A DNA stretch of 64,000 nt. Source: Chloroflexota bacterium. GTDB taxonomy: Bacteria; Chloroflexota; Anaerolineae; Anaerolineales; UBA4823. The DNA lies in assembly GCA_029265355.1 (NCBI GenBank), contig JAJUJL010000021.1, positions 1 to 64,000 on the forward strand. The letters are read 5' to 3'. Under the pieces are notes generated by a model. That model was not told where the DNA came from, made no database searches, and was given only the letters and a program-made list of their open reading frames with translations. The translations under genes were made by a program, and so were the position numbers. Shown here piece by piece: positions 25,017-34,418 of the stretch (the stretch's first letter is position 1; each line of letters starts with the position of its first letter).

Positions 25017-26519
25017 TTAACTTTCGATGTTGTCTTCCAGCATCCTGGCAGCAACTTGCAGGCGATCCAGGACAACGTCCCGCCCGAGGATTGCCATGCT
25101 CTCCAACAGCGGCGGGCTGACGATTTGTCCAGTCACAGCCACGCGCAGGATACCAAACAACTGTCCCGCCTTGATGCCCAACTCATCCGCCAGCTCGCGC
25201 AGCGGTCCCTCAGCGCTTTCATGGGAAAAATCCCGCAAACCAGCCAGCAGGTGATAGGTGCGTTGCACCGCGCGCAGCGACTCGGCAGGGGTCATATTCT
25301 TGCCCACCAACTCCTGCGCCGCGGGCATCACCTGGTCTTTGAAGAAGAAACCTGCCATAGGGACAGCATCATCCAGCGTCACCATGCGCTCACGGATTAA
25401 GGGGGCGATGCGCAACAATTTATCCTGGCTGGTGGCGTAACCGGCAATCTCAAAGAAAGGCTGCACCCGTCGGGCGATCTCTTCATCTGACAGGCTGCGG
25501 ATGTGCAACCCATTGAAATGATCCAGCTTGGTGAAGTTGATCGCCGCCGGCGCCGGATTCAGCCGCTCCAGGCTGAACTTATCTACCAGGTCCGCAAGGG
25601 TGAAGAACTCGGTATGGTCATCGTAGCTCCATCCCATCAGCGCGATCCAGTTCAAGACACCCTCTGGCGTATAACCCAACTCCTTCAAATCCTTGATAAA
25701 AATCGAGTAGCCGTCCTGCATCAAGGCGGCTGTCTCGCGCTTGCTCATCTTACCTTTACCGCTGGGCTTGAGGAATACCGATAGGTGGACAAATACCGGT
25801 TCTTGTAGGCCCAGAGCGCGCAGGATGTGCACATGCAATGGGAAGGTCGGCAACCATTCGGAACCGCGGATCACATGGCTGATTTTCATCAGGTGGTCGT
25901 CCACCATGGCTGCCAGGTGATACAAGGCCAGGCCATCAGACCTGACCAGGATGTAATCATCCAGGTTGGCATTCTCTACGGTGATCTCACCGCGCACGTA
26001 GTCATTGACGGTGATCGAACCCTCGTGGGGCATCTTGAAGCGAATGACATGGGGCTCGCCATCTGCCACGCGGGCGGCAGCTTCTGCGGGAGGGATACGC
26101 CGGCAGCGTCCATCATATCGCCCTGTTTCCCTGCGGCTTTGTTGCTCCTGGCGCAACTCAGCCAGCCGGTCTGCAGAGCAGAAACAGGGGTAAGCGCTGC
26201 CACGCTCGACCAGTTCCCAGGCGTACTGCTGGTAGATCTCCTTGCGTTCAGACTGGCGATAAGGGCCGTATGGACCGCCCTTATCGGGGCCCTCATCCCA
26301 TTCCAGGCCAAGCCAACGCAGGCTATCCATCAGTTCCTGTTCGGCGCCTTCAACATAGCGCTTTTGGTCGGAATCTTCGATGCGCAGGATGAACTGCCCG
26401 CCAGTCTGGCGAGCAAGCAAATAATCATACAAGGCAGTGCGCCCACTGCCCAGGTGAGTGTGCCCGGTGGGCGAGGGTGCAAAACGCACTCGCGCCGGTT
26501 GGTCAGTTTTGGATATCAT
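25017..26519 (-). CDS. gltX: Glutamyl-tRNA synthetase
   Basis: Encodes 500 residues. The class I signature reads PSPTGHTHLGSGRTAL and the KMSKS loop KMSKRE. YPCFCSADRL with a downstream YDGRC is a probable zinc-binding insert as in many GluRS. It charges tRNA-Glu. The start at 26519 has AGGAG 5 bases upstream. It is the last gene of the long minus-strand series, 33 bases after rodA, and probably transcribed with it. Whether it also misacylates tRNA-Gln is unlikely given glnS next door. Confidence 0.97.
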   Translation of the reverse strand: MISKTDQPARVRFAPSPTGHTHLGSGRTALYDYLLARQTGGQFILRIEDSDQKRYVEGAEQELMDSLRWLGLEWDEGPDKGGPYGPYRQSERKEIYQQYAWELVERGSAYPCFCSADRLAELRQEQQSRRETGRYDGRCRRIPPAEAAARVADGEPHVIRFKMPHEGSITVNDYVRGEITVENANLDDYILVRSDGLALYHLAAMVDDHLMKISHVIRGSEWLPTFPLHVHILRALGLQEPVFVHLSVFLKPSGKGKMSKRETAALMQDGYSIFIKDLKELGYTPEGVLNWIALMGWSYDDHTEFFTLADLVDKFSLERLNPAPAAINFTKLDHFNGLHIRSLSDEEIARRVQPFFEIAGYATSQDKLLRIAPLIRERMVTLDDAVPMAGFFFKDQVMPAAQELVGKNMTPAESLRAVQRTYHLLAGLRDFSHESAEGPLRELADELGIKAGQLFGILRVAVTGQIVSPPLLESMAILGRDVVLDRLQVAARMLEDNIES

Positions 26520-26552
26520 TTGACTCCTGAATGCTTTTGATTTTGCTGTATT

Positions 26553-27716
26553 TTACCTGTTTCCACCAGGCGAGGCGGCAAATTCCAGGGTTTTGTGACG
26601 CAAGATCACGCTCTGCACCAATCCAATACCGATCAGCACTGTAACCAGAGAACTGCCCCCATAACTGACGAACGGCAGCGTTAAGCCGGTCGCTGGCATC
26701 AGGCGCAGATTGACGCCGATGTTGACAATTGCCTGAAAGCTGATCAACACCGCCACACCAAAAGCGATTAATGCGCCAAACGTATCTCGCGCCAGCCGCG
26801 CCGCCCGGATACAGCGCAGGATGACGAACAACAACAACAGGATTAACAACACGGTGCCGATAAAACCAAACTCCTCTGCAATCGCAGAAAAGATAAAATC
26901 TGACCAACGCACTTTCAAGAATCGAAGCTGTACCTGAGTTCCTTGACCATACCCCTGCCCGAACCAACCACCCGAACCAATTGTGATCAGCGCCTGTTGG
27001 ATATTGTACTCATCGCCATAGCGCGCCTCAGGATCTGGAAACAAGAAGCTGGTGACGCGGTCGATCTGATAATCTTCGATAACCTTGGTTTCGATTAGCA
27101 CAGGCAACACGATTGCCAGCAAGATCAATCCGATCAAACCGTAGGTGACTAGCTGACGAACTGTGAGACCGCCAGCCCACAGCAAGGCAAACCACAGCAC
27201 CAGGATGACAATGGAAGTGCTCAAGTTCGGCTGCAAAATGATCCACACCACAATGCCCAATGTGTAAACCAGGCTGCCAGCCACAAAACGCAGGTTATGG
27301 ATCTTTTCTCTGTTCTTGGTGAAGAAATCTGCCAGTACCAGGATAATCACGATCTTGGCAAATTCAGATGGCTGAAGGTTGAACTGCAAAAACTCAAACC
27401 AGCGCGCCGAGCCAAACACGGCTGCTGCAACCACATTCAAGATCGCCAACGCGCCGGCTGTGCCCAGGTACAGCAGTCTGTTCAACGAAGACCAGACATG
27501 GTAATCGATCGCGGCGGTAATGAACACAATCACAAAGCCCAAAAAGGCAAAACCGATTTGCCGGTTGACCAAATTGGTTTCGGTGGTCAACTCGATATTC
27601 CCGGCAACCGCCGAGCGGATCATGGTGATGCCAAAGATCACGAGGACAATCACCGCACCCAGCAACCAAAAATCGAAATGCCGCCAGGTCAGTGATACGC
27701 TGCTGTTACTGCGCAT
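26553..27716 (-). CDS. rodA: Rod-shape SEDS glycosyltransferase RodA
   Basis: Encodes 387 residues with about ten membrane spans. SEDS proteins polymerise lipid II glycan strands together with a class B penicillin-binding protein. Conserved segments include YVLGLV-type features, QPNLSTSIVILVLWFALLWAGG, the putative catalytic Asp region and the C-terminal NIGVNLRLMPATGLTLPFVSYGGSSL typical of RodA/FtsW. The placement with mreBCD and mrdA identifies it as RodA rather than FtsW. It is unusual that it follows minE, separated from mrdA by three min genes. Confidence 0.93.
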   Translation of the reverse strand: MRSNSSVSLTWRHFDFWLLGAVIVLVIFGITMIRSAVAGNIELTTETNLVNRQIGFAFLGFVIVFITAAIDYHVWSSLNRLLYLGTAGALAILNVVAAAVFGSARWFEFLQFNLQPSEFAKIVIILVLADFFTKNREKIHNLRFVAGSLVYTLGIVVWIILQPNLSTSIVILVLWFALLWAGGLTVRQLVTYGLIGLILLAIVLPVLIETKVIEDYQIDRVTSFLFPDPEARYGDEYNIQQALITIGSGGWFGQGYGQGTQVQLRFLKVRWSDFIFSAIAEEFGFIGTVLLILLLLFVILRCIRAARLARDTFGALIAFGVAVLISFQAIVNIGVNLRLMPATGLTLPFVSYGGSSLVTVLIGIGLVQSVILRHKTLEFAASPGGNR

Positions 27717-27787
27717 CCGTTCTTATCTACTTTCTACCAGTTCAACGACGCTCACCCATAAAAAGCCCAGCTCTTTTTGCTGCCTGC

Positions 27788-28057
27788 TCAACCTGCTCGC
27801 CGGCGGGCAGCCGGTTTGAACGGGATATCAGCTACCAGCCGCTGCTCGCGCCCCTCCTGGGCAATGTCGATCGTAACTGCTTTGGGATCGATCTCGATGT
27901 AACGGGAAATCACGGAGATCAACTCATCCTTCAGCTTCTCTAGCGCTTGCGGCGAAAGATCGGTGCGGTCATGGATCAACACCAGCTTCATGCGCTCTTT
28001 CGCCAACTGTGCGCTGCGTTGGTCGCGTCCGAACAGGCGGTCGAGAAAGCGGTTCAT
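27788..28057 (-). CDS. minE: Cell division topological specificity factor MinE
   Basis: Encodes 89 residues, the normal MinE size. The N-terminal LDRLFGRDQRSAQLAKERMKL matches the membrane-targeting and MinD-binding helix; the C-terminal ISRYIEIDPKAVTIDIAQEG is the dimerisation strand. It stimulates MinD ATPase to give pole-to-pole waves that keep the Z ring at midcell. The ATG overlaps the minD stop by 4 bases. Confidence 0.95.
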   Translation of the reverse strand: MNRFLDRLFGRDQRSAQLAKERMKLVLIHDRTDLSPQALEKLKDELISVISRYIEIDPKAVTIDIAQEGREQRLVADIPFKPAARRRAG

Positions 28058-28860
28058 CTGTTGCCTCCCGGGCGGACCAGGCGCGCCAAGCGCCCCAAGA
28101 AGCCGCCATCGTCATTCATCGACATGAAGGGAACTTGCTCACCATTCAGGCGGCGAGCGATATTTCGAAATGCCTGCCCGGCTTTGCTGCGTTCATCCAG
28201 GGCCACCGGCATTCCCCGGTTGGTGCTCACCACCACGTTCTCATCTTCTGGGATCATTCCCACCAGGTCAACTGCCAGCAATTCCAGCACATCGTCTGCT
28301 GAAAGCATCTCACCGCGTTTAACCATGCTTGGCTTGATGCGGTTGATGATCAAGCGCGCTGGTCCTTTCTCTTCCGCTTCGATCAAGCCGATGATGCGGT
28401 CAGCATCCCGCACTGCAGAGACCTCGGGATTGGTCACCACCAGCACGATATCCGCTGGCGCAATGGCGTTGCGAAAGCCACGTTCGATGCCAGCCGGCGA
28501 ATCGATCAAGATCCAATCGTGCTCGCCGCGCAGTTCATCGCACAGGCGCACCATATCGCTGGGCGAGACAGCATTCTTATCACGCGTCTGTGCAGCCGGG
28601 ATGAGGTACAGCTCCGGTAACCGCTTATCGCGTATCATCGCCTGCCGTAGCCGGCAGCGACCCTCGACCACATCCACCAGGTCATAAACAATCCGGTTTT
28701 CCAGACCTAAGACCACATCCAGGTTTCTCAACCCAATATCTGCATCCACGCAAACCACTTTTGCCCCATTGGCTGCCAGCGCAGTCGCCAGGTTGGCCGT
28801 GGCGGTGGTTTTGCCCACGCCTCCCTTACCAGAGGTCACTGTAACAACTTTAGCTGTCAT
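28054..28860 (-). CDS. minD: Septum-site determining ATPase MinD
   Basis: Encodes 268 residues. The deviant Walker A is SGKGGVGKTTATANL with the signature Lys, followed by CVDADIGLRNLDV and LIDSPAGIE. The C-terminal GGFLGRLARLVR is an amphipathic membrane-targeting helix. MinD-ATP binds the membrane and recruits MinC to block FtsZ assembly. It overlaps minE by 4 bases, and minC ends 34 bases upstream. Confidence 0.96.
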   Translation of the reverse strand: MTAKVVTVTSGKGGVGKTTATANLATALAANGAKVVCVDADIGLRNLDVVLGLENRIVYDLVDVVEGRCRLRQAMIRDKRLPELYLIPAAQTRDKNAVSPSDMVRLCDELRGEHDWILIDSPAGIERGFRNAIAPADIVLVVTNPEVSAVRDADRIIGLIEAEEKGPARLIINRIKPSMVKRGEMLSADDVLELLAVDLVGMIPEDENVVVSTNRGMPVALDERSKAGQAFRNIARRLNGEQVPFMSMNDDGGFLGRLARLVRPGGNR

Positions 28861-28894
28861 TCAATTTACCCTGCCCTCCACAAAGATAGCGGGT

Positions 28895-29587
28895 TTACCT
28901 GCGCCGGTCATCCCACGCCTCAGCCACTACCTGTCCGTCAACCAGGCGGGCCATTTCTGGTTGCGGTCGACCGCGCCTTTTGGGGGGTATAGCTATCGAG
29001 CCAGCGATGCGCAGTTGCGTCGGAGCCAGGTTCAAGGCACACACCACTGCGCTCTCATCCCCTTCGGCTCCAGCGTGCACCACGCCGCTCAAACGCCCCC
29101 AAACCACGACGTTGCCGCTAGCGATGATCTCCGCTCCCGGGTTAACATCGCCAATCACAACCACATGCCCGGCATACTTGACGCTGGAGCCAGAACGAAG
29201 CGTCCGGTGAATCATCAGCGCAGTGTCGCGACTGGGCGGCATGTCTATGGGGATCTCCTCGCGCCGCTGCGTCGTTGGCTTTGAAAGGCGCGTTGCCAGC
29301 CCAAGGGTTTGCGCCGTGCTCTCTGTGGTTGGTGAATTGCTCAGCACACCCCATAGCTGCAAGCCGCGCTCGGAAAGTTCATCTCGCAGGCGACTCATCT
29401 CGACGGCTTTGAGTACGTGATTTCCCACATCCAACATCAGGCGTGCGCCGCGTAAAAATTCTAGCTGCTGGTCGATCTGCTCCAGAAAAAGCTGAAATAC
29501 ATCTTCCCAGCTTCCCTCCCCCAGGGTAACCAGCAGGCCGTCCCTGACACCTTTGATCTGCATTTTTGGCTGCATCTCAATCGCCAT
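28895..29587 (-). CDS. minC: Septum-site determining protein MinC
   Basis: Encodes about 230 residues. The N-terminal domain binds FtsZ (MQIKGVRDGLLVTLGEG and ARLMLDVGNHVLKAVEMSRL). The C-terminal beta-helix binds MinD and dimerises, with HRTLRSGSSVKYAGHVVVIG and DVNPGAEIIASGNVVVWGRL. No clear ribosome binding site decides among ATG 29605, 29587 and a third further in; 29587 fits the family N-terminus best. It has its own candidate promoter at 29674-29682 and follows mrdA by about 100 bases. Confidence 0.92.
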   Translation of the reverse strand: MAIEMQPKMQIKGVRDGLLVTLGEGSWEDVFQLFLEQIDQQLEFLRGARLMLDVGNHVLKAVEMSRLRDELSERGLQLWGVLSNSPTTESTAQTLGLATRLSKPTTQRREEIPIDMPPSRDTALMIHRTLRSGSSVKYAGHVVVIGDVNPGAEIIASGNVVVWGRLSGVVHAGAEGDESAVVCALNLAPTQLRIAGSIAIPPKRRGRPQPEMARLVDGQVVAEAWDDRRR

Positions 29588-29673
29588 CGCGCTTGCACAA
29601 ATCATGGATGCACAGGGGTTGTTTGCGCTTCAGGCGCTGAAACGCTCCATTCCCCAAAACATCTAAGTCAATG

Positions 29674-29682
29674 ATTATAGCA
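29674..29682 (-). promoter_or_regulatory. Internal promoter ahead of minCDE-rodA
   Basis: Minus-strand TG-C-TATAAT (29682-29674) sits in the gap between mrdA and minC, about 80 bases before the minC start. It would let the min genes, rodA and gltX be expressed apart from mreBCD-mrdA. No good -35 is seen. Confidence 0.55.
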
Positions 29683-29689
29683 TGATACA

Positions 29690-31774
29690 CTACGGTGTAG
29701 CGCCAGCATTGTCGATGGTTTTCAGCTCGAAGTAGGCGTTCATGATCTGCCATACGATCGGACCAGCCACGCTCGAACCTTCGTTGCCGTTGTACACGAA
29801 GGCCACCACAGCGATCTCGGGAGTCTCGTAAGGGGCGTAACCCACTGTCCAGGCGTGGGATGGCCAGTTGCCTGGTATACAACGGTTCCTTGCGTCCGCA
29901 TATTTATCGCAGTATTCCGCCGTGCCGGTCTTGCCCGCCGCGGTCAGATTAAAACTCGAATAGAACTCCTGGATTTTGGTCAGGGTACCGTTGGTCACCG
30001 CTCTGCGCATACCCGCTTGAACAGTCTGGATTACCCAGGGTTCTACAGTCTTGGTTTGCCCCTCGATCGGCTCACAACCCCTCAGTGTAGTATCGTAATA
30101 TTCCTGGATCACGGGGTCTTTGGTGATGTCCCACTTCATAATCGGAGTAAATGGCTTCACGACGTTGCCTTCGCTATCCAGCACTTCGCGGACAATTTGT
30201 GGCTGCATCAGTTTCCCGTTGTTGGCAATTGTGGCAGCAGACATCAACACCTGCAAGGGCGTCGCCAATACAAACCCTTGCCCCACACTGGCAATATACG
30301 TATCACCTGTGGACCAGCTTTCGCCGTGTGTGATGCGTTTCCAGCGTGGATCGGGTATCAATCCCTTCTCTTCTTCCGGCATTCCGATGCCTGGGTAATC
30401 GCCGTACCCCAGAGCGCGTGCATAGGTACCCAGACGACAGACACCCAGCCCCTCGGGGACTTCATCCTGGTAGCCCCCGCCCAGTTTATAGAAATACACA
30501 TTGCTGGAATTGGCCAATCCATCGATAAACGATAACCTGCCAAAACCAGCTTTGTTCCAGTCCACGAAATCGCGCGGTGTACCGCGATCATTGGCAAAAT
30601 AGCGTTCAGAGATGGTGATCTTGGGCGGAGTCTCAAGCACCTGGTCCGGCGTCACCACACCTTCGTTGAGCGCCCCAACGGCTGTAACCAGCTTGAATAC
30701 CGAGCCGGCAGGCAATACATCCCCAACCGCATGGTTGAGCAGCGGATTGGCTGGATCCTCGATCAATTGAGTGTAATAATACGCTGGGATGAGGCGCGCC
30801 ATGCGATTGTTTTCATAGCTTGGGTAAGACACCATCGCCAAAACTTCCCCCGTGGTAGGATTCATGGCAATGGCAACACCGCTTGTGGATTGGATTTCGC
30901 CGAGAAAATTATTCCAATAGTTGATCTCGCGCTCGACGATTGCTGTCGCGGCTTGCTGCAAACGGGTGTCCAGCGTCAGGCGCAGGTTCAATCCAGGTCG
31001 AGCTTCCTGGATCACACCCAGCGTCTGCAACTCAGCGCCAGCAACATCGACTTCCACCGTGCGCAGCCCATTTTGCCCTGCCAGCAAATCCTGGTACTGC
31101 AGTTCAAGCCCGGCATAGCCAACTTTATCCCGGTTCGGCAGCAAACCAAGCGCTCGATATTCCGCTTCCTGGCTGGCAGGGATCGGGCCAAGAAATCCCA
31201 CGATCGAAGCAGTGATCTCACCGGTCGGATAATCCCGTATCGGCTGGATCTCGACGCCAACCCCAGGCCAATCCTGGGCTTTCTCTTCCAGGATCATGGC
31301 AGTGGTGCGATCGATGTCACACTTGATTGGCACCGGTGTGAATGGCGTGGACGTGTCGCCATACAAGACAATCTCCGCAATCCCATGATTTGAGATGCAC
31401 GGTACAAATGGATTGTCCTCGCTCAGCTCCCCGCCATTGACCGGCACACCCAGCAAGGCCGACAAATTGCGATAAATCTCCTGGATCTCTCCAGGATCAT
31501 CCGGCAAATCTGCTGCCGTCACCACCGCATTGTAAGAGGCCAGGTTGCGCGCCAGCACCGTACCATTGCGATCATAGATGACGCCTCGCGGTGCAGGCTC
31601 ATTGACCGTGGCAGTGCGGTTATCATTCGCTTGCAAGGTATAGACTGTGCCCTGGACGATCTGCAACCAGAACAGACGCCCGGCATACAAACCAAATGTT
31701 AAAACCAATACCAGCACAAAGGCCAGGATTCGCCACCTCTCCACTTGATTTTGTGTATAGGAAGAACCGTTCAT
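29690..31774 (-). CDS. mrdA: Penicillin-binding protein 2 (elongation transpeptidase)
   Basis: Encodes 694 residues. A single N-terminal membrane span (ILAFVLVLVLTFGLYAGRLF) is followed by the non-catalytic dimerisation domain with RGVIYDRNGTVLARN. The transpeptidase domain has the active-site Ser358 in SVFK, SSN at 423-425 and KTG at 615-617. It cross-links side-wall peptidoglycan with RodA as partner. An extra insertion around residues 425-490, containing Cys446, is typical of Gram-positive-like and Chloroflexi PBP2 versions only in part. The start overlaps the mreD stop by 4 bases. Confidence 0.95.
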   Translation of the reverse strand: MNGSSYTQNQVERWRILAFVLVLVLTFGLYAGRLFWLQIVQGTVYTLQANDNRTATVNEPAPRGVIYDRNGTVLARNLASYNAVVTAADLPDDPGEIQEIYRNLSALLGVPVNGGELSEDNPFVPCISNHGIAEIVLYGDTSTPFTPVPIKCDIDRTTAMILEEKAQDWPGVGVEIQPIRDYPTGEITASIVGFLGPIPASQEAEYRALGLLPNRDKVGYAGLELQYQDLLAGQNGLRTVEVDVAGAELQTLGVIQEARPGLNLRLTLDTRLQQAATAIVEREINYWNNFLGEIQSTSGVAIAMNPTTGEVLAMVSYPSYENNRMARLIPAYYYTQLIEDPANPLLNHAVGDVLPAGSVFKLVTAVGALNEGVVTPDQVLETPPKITISERYFANDRGTPRDFVDWNKAGFGRLSFIDGLANSSNVYFYKLGGGYQDEVPEGLGVCRLGTYARALGYGDYPGIGMPEEEKGLIPDPRWKRITHGESWSTGDTYIASVGQGFVLATPLQVLMSAATIANNGKLMQPQIVREVLDSEGNVVKPFTPIMKWDITKDPVIQEYYDTTLRGCEPIEGQTKTVEPWVIQTVQAGMRRAVTNGTLTKIQEFYSSFNLTAAGKTGTAEYCDKYADARNRCIPGNWPSHAWTVGYAPYETPEIAVVAFVYNGNEGSSVAGPIVWQIMNAYFELKTIDNAGATP

Positions 31775-32271
31775 ACCTCAACCTCGGCCGGATACAACCA
31801 ACTTGCCAGGTCGGCAATCAAATAAAACGTCGGCGCAGCCAACAATAAATTTAACAACAGGCTCGGCAGTGTGACCAGGTTAAGCGCTTCCAGTACCGGA
31901 ATAGGGTCGCCCACCAGGCGCAAAGCCACGATAGATAATCCATGAAAAACCAGCGTGCCCGTCAGTATAACCAAAAACATCGCCAGCACAGGAGCTTGCC
32001 AGATGCGCTGGCGCAGCAGAAGCGCCAGGCCAGTGGCAATGCCGTAACTGACGAAAGCCACGCCAATTGGCAACGCCGATGATAGCGTGGCCAAAACTCC
32101 GGCAACCACCGTCCACTGCCAGGCGGTTTCGACCTTTTTTTGCAGCGCCCAGGCAGCGATGACCAGCAGCATCAGGTCAGGCGTGCCTAAAAGCAGCGGT
32201 ACCCGGCTTACCAGGCTGGTTTGTAGCACAGCGAGCGCACCCAGGATTGGAAAAGCAAGCAGTGTTGCCAT
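31771..32271 (-). CDS. mreD: Rod shape-determining protein MreD
   Basis: Encodes 166 residues, nearly all hydrophobic, with five or six membrane spans. The pattern LLGTPDLMLLVIAAWALQK and the position between mreC and mrdA identify it; MreD sequences are poorly conserved. It is a membrane partner of MreC in the elongasome. It overlaps mrdA by 4 bases and follows mreC by 5 bases. Confidence 0.88.
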   Translation of the reverse strand: MATLLAFPILGALAVLQTSLVSRVPLLLGTPDLMLLVIAAWALQKKVETAWQWTVVAGVLATLSSALPIGVAFVSYGIATGLALLLRQRIWQAPVLAMFLVILTGTLVFHGLSIVALRLVGDPIPVLEALNLVTLPSLLLNLLLAAPTFYLIADLASWLYPAEVEV

Positions 32272-32276
32272 AGGTA

Positions 32277-33125
32277 TCAGGGCGTTCCTTCTTCCGGCAC
32301 CAATGGGGCAGTATCCAAGGGACGGAAATTGGTGATCACCAGCACGATCTCCAACTGGGTGAAGTCAACCACCGATTGCAGCGTGGCGCGCTTGAACAAG
32401 TCTTGATCGCGGCTTCGAATACCGGAAACCTGGCCAATCAAAATGTTCGCCGGATAACCACCGCCTAAACCAGAGGTCAACACCAGGTCGCCTACTTGTA
32501 AGTCGGCCTCCTGGGGCACCATATCCAGGAGCAGATCGCCGGTGAGTTGTCCTTTCAAGACCGCTTGCGCGCCGGAAGGGTCCAGGCGCACATTGACTGT
32601 CGAGGCCGGATCGGTGATGAGCTGAACGCGCGCAGCGTTGGCGGTAACCGCTGCGATCCGCCCCACCAGGCCCTGCTGTGTGACTACCGGCATGCCTCGC
32701 CGCAGGCCATCATCGGAACCCCGGTTGATAAACACATATTTCAAGAATGGACTGGTATCGTAACCAATCACCGCCGCTGCCTGGTAGCGGTTCTCAGGAT
32801 TGGCGCGCGCAAAATCCACCAACGCGGAAAGAATATTTGTCTCCACGAGCTGCTGCTGAAGCTCAATGACTTGGGATTGCAAGCGCGCAACCTCGGCTTC
32901 CAGTTCCTGGTTGCGCTGTCGCAAACGGCTAATATCTTGCGGCGCGCTCAAAAAATCTTGGATGAACTGGTATCTCTGCGTGATCCAGGTTTGTGCAGAG
33001 ACAATGGGATTCAGCAGAAACCGCGAAACTGGCGATAGATAGCCGCCCAATGCCAGTAAAATCAGCCCCAGCGCTACCAAAACGAATACAATCGTTTGGA
33101 TTGGGCGAGAAGAGGTTGTATTCAT
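32277..33125 (-). CDS. mreC: Rod shape-determining protein MreC
   Basis: Encodes about 282 residues. One N-terminal membrane span (TIVFVLVALGLILLALGGYL), a coiled coil at about 65-100 (ISRLRQRNQELEAEVARLQS) and the double beta-barrel with GVDGLR-like RGSDDGLRRGMPVVTQQGLVGRI and DLVLTSGLGGGYPANILIGQV. It scaffolds PBP2/RodA outside the membrane. The start at ATG 33125 (MNTTSSRPIQ) is preferred to 33146, which has no better ribosome binding site. Confidence 0.93.
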   Translation of the reverse strand: MNTTSSRPIQTIVFVLVALGLILLALGGYLSPVSRFLLNPIVSAQTWITQRYQFIQDFLSAPQDISRLRQRNQELEAEVARLQSQVIELQQQLVETNILSALVDFARANPENRYQAAAVIGYDTSPFLKYVFINRGSDDGLRRGMPVVTQQGLVGRIAAVTANAARVQLITDPASTVNVRLDPSGAQAVLKGQLTGDLLLDMVPQEADLQVGDLVLTSGLGGGYPANILIGQVSGIRSRDQDLFKRATLQSVVDFTQLEIVLVITNFRPLDTAPLVPEEGTP

Positions 33126-33188
33126 ATCACTTATCGTTAACCACAATCAGCGCACATCAGCATCCCGCTCTGGGTAGCTGAGTCAACC

Positions 33189-34256
33189 TCAACTATGACG
33201 TGTGCTGCCGCGCTCCACACCTACCAGTAAATGTTTCAACGCTTCCAGGTCTTCCAGGATCATACCCGCACCGCGGGCTACACAGCTCATCGGATCTTCT
33301 GCCACCCAAACACGGATGCGCAGCTCGTCAGCCAGGCGGCGATCTAAGGCTTGCACCAGCCCACCTCCGCCTGCCAGGCAGACACCGGTTTCCATCAGGT
33401 CGGAGATGATTTCCGGAGGCGCTTCATCCAGCGCATCTTTGACCGTATCAACGATCGTTTGTATCGAGTTGGACATCGCTTCTCGGATTTCGACGGATGA
33501 AACTTCCACCGCATCCGGCAAGCCGGTGACCAGGTTGCGACCGCGCAGCACCATCGTCTTCTCTTCTGGCAAGTGATAGGCTGAGCCAATCGCTATCTTT
33601 GCCTGCTCTGCCATGCGCAGACCTATCAGCAGGTTGTATTTGTTGCGCATGTATTGGACAATATCCTCATCCATTTCATCGCCGGCCACGCGCAAGGAAC
33701 GCGATACGACGACACCGCCCATGGACATCACCGCCACTTCCGACGTGCCCCCGCCGATGTCCACAATCATACTGCCGCGAATTTCCGCCACCGGTAGGCC
33801 CGCCCCCAGGGCTGCCGCCACCGGTTCTTCGATCAAGTACACTTCACGGGCGCCCACCGACATTGCCGCATCGTACACAGCGCGCTTTTCCACCTCGGTG
33901 ACGCCAGAAGGAATGCCAATCACCACCCGCGGCCGAGGTACAGGCACGATGCTCTGTTCGTGGGCTTTGCCGATGAAGTATTCCAACATCGACTGCGTAA
34001 TTTCGAACTCGGAGATCACGCCATCGCGCAAGGGGCGGATTGCAACCACATTGGCCGGTGTTCGCCCCACCATTTCCTTGGCCTCGGCGCCAATCGCGTG
34101 CACCTTGCGGGTGCGCTTGTCCATCGCCACCCAGGAAGGTTCGTTGATGACGATGCCTTTTCCACGAACATTAACCAGGGTATTTGCGGTTCCCAGGTCA
34201 ATGCCGATATCCAGTGAGAAGAGCCCCAACAGCCAATCAAATAATCTAAAAGCCAA
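33189..34256 (-). CDS. mreB: Actin-like cytoskeletal protein MreB
   Basis: Encodes 355 residues. Actin/Hsp70 ATPase motifs are present: phosphate 1 DIGIDLGTANTLV, phosphate 2 MIVDIGGGTSEVA and adenosine GVCLAGGGGLVQALD. The N-terminus FDWLLGLFSLDIG has an amphipathic, hydrophobic stretch that can bind the membrane. It forms filaments that direct side-wall synthesis. First gene of the mre-mrd-min-rod block, with an extended -10 promoter about 125 bases upstream. Confidence 0.97.
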   Translation of the reverse strand: MAFRLFDWLLGLFSLDIGIDLGTANTLVNVRGKGIVINEPSWVAMDKRTRKVHAIGAEAKEMVGRTPANVVAIRPLRDGVISEFEITQSMLEYFIGKAHEQSIVPVPRPRVVIGIPSGVTEVEKRAVYDAAMSVGAREVYLIEEPVAAALGAGLPVAEIRGSMIVDIGGGTSEVAVMSMGGVVVSRSLRVAGDEMDEDIVQYMRNKYNLLIGLRMAEQAKIAIGSAYHLPEEKTMVLRGRNLVTGLPDAVEVSSVEIREAMSNSIQTIVDTVKDALDEAPPEIISDLMETGVCLAGGGGLVQALDRRLADELRIRVWVAEDPMSCVARGAGMILEDLEALKHLLVGVERGSTRHS

Positions 34257-34381
34257 ATCAGGCTCCCTGGCGGCTGACTGCCGGTAAACATTTCCTGCTA
34301 CCAGGCAATTTCATTACAGCCGCCAATCCGGTATAAATATTGCCGGGAGTAAGCCGGCACCCCGCTGAGATGTCGCGACGC

Positions 34382-34390
34382 ATTATACCA
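34382..34390 (-). promoter_or_regulatory. Extended -10 promoter of the mreB block
   Basis: Minus-strand TG-G-TATAAT (34390-34382) lies about 125 bases before the mreB ATG, within the 162-base gap after the histidine-kinase gene. The gap holds no other recognised feature. Confidence 0.6.
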
Positions 34391-34418
34391 TCGAACAGTA
34401 CCACAGTATGACTGCGGG

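Noticed and set aside
34288-34418. Possible small gene between mreB and the histidine-kinase gene
   Set aside because: Only short frames without ribosome binding sites or motifs; the extended -10 promoter of mreB explains the gap.
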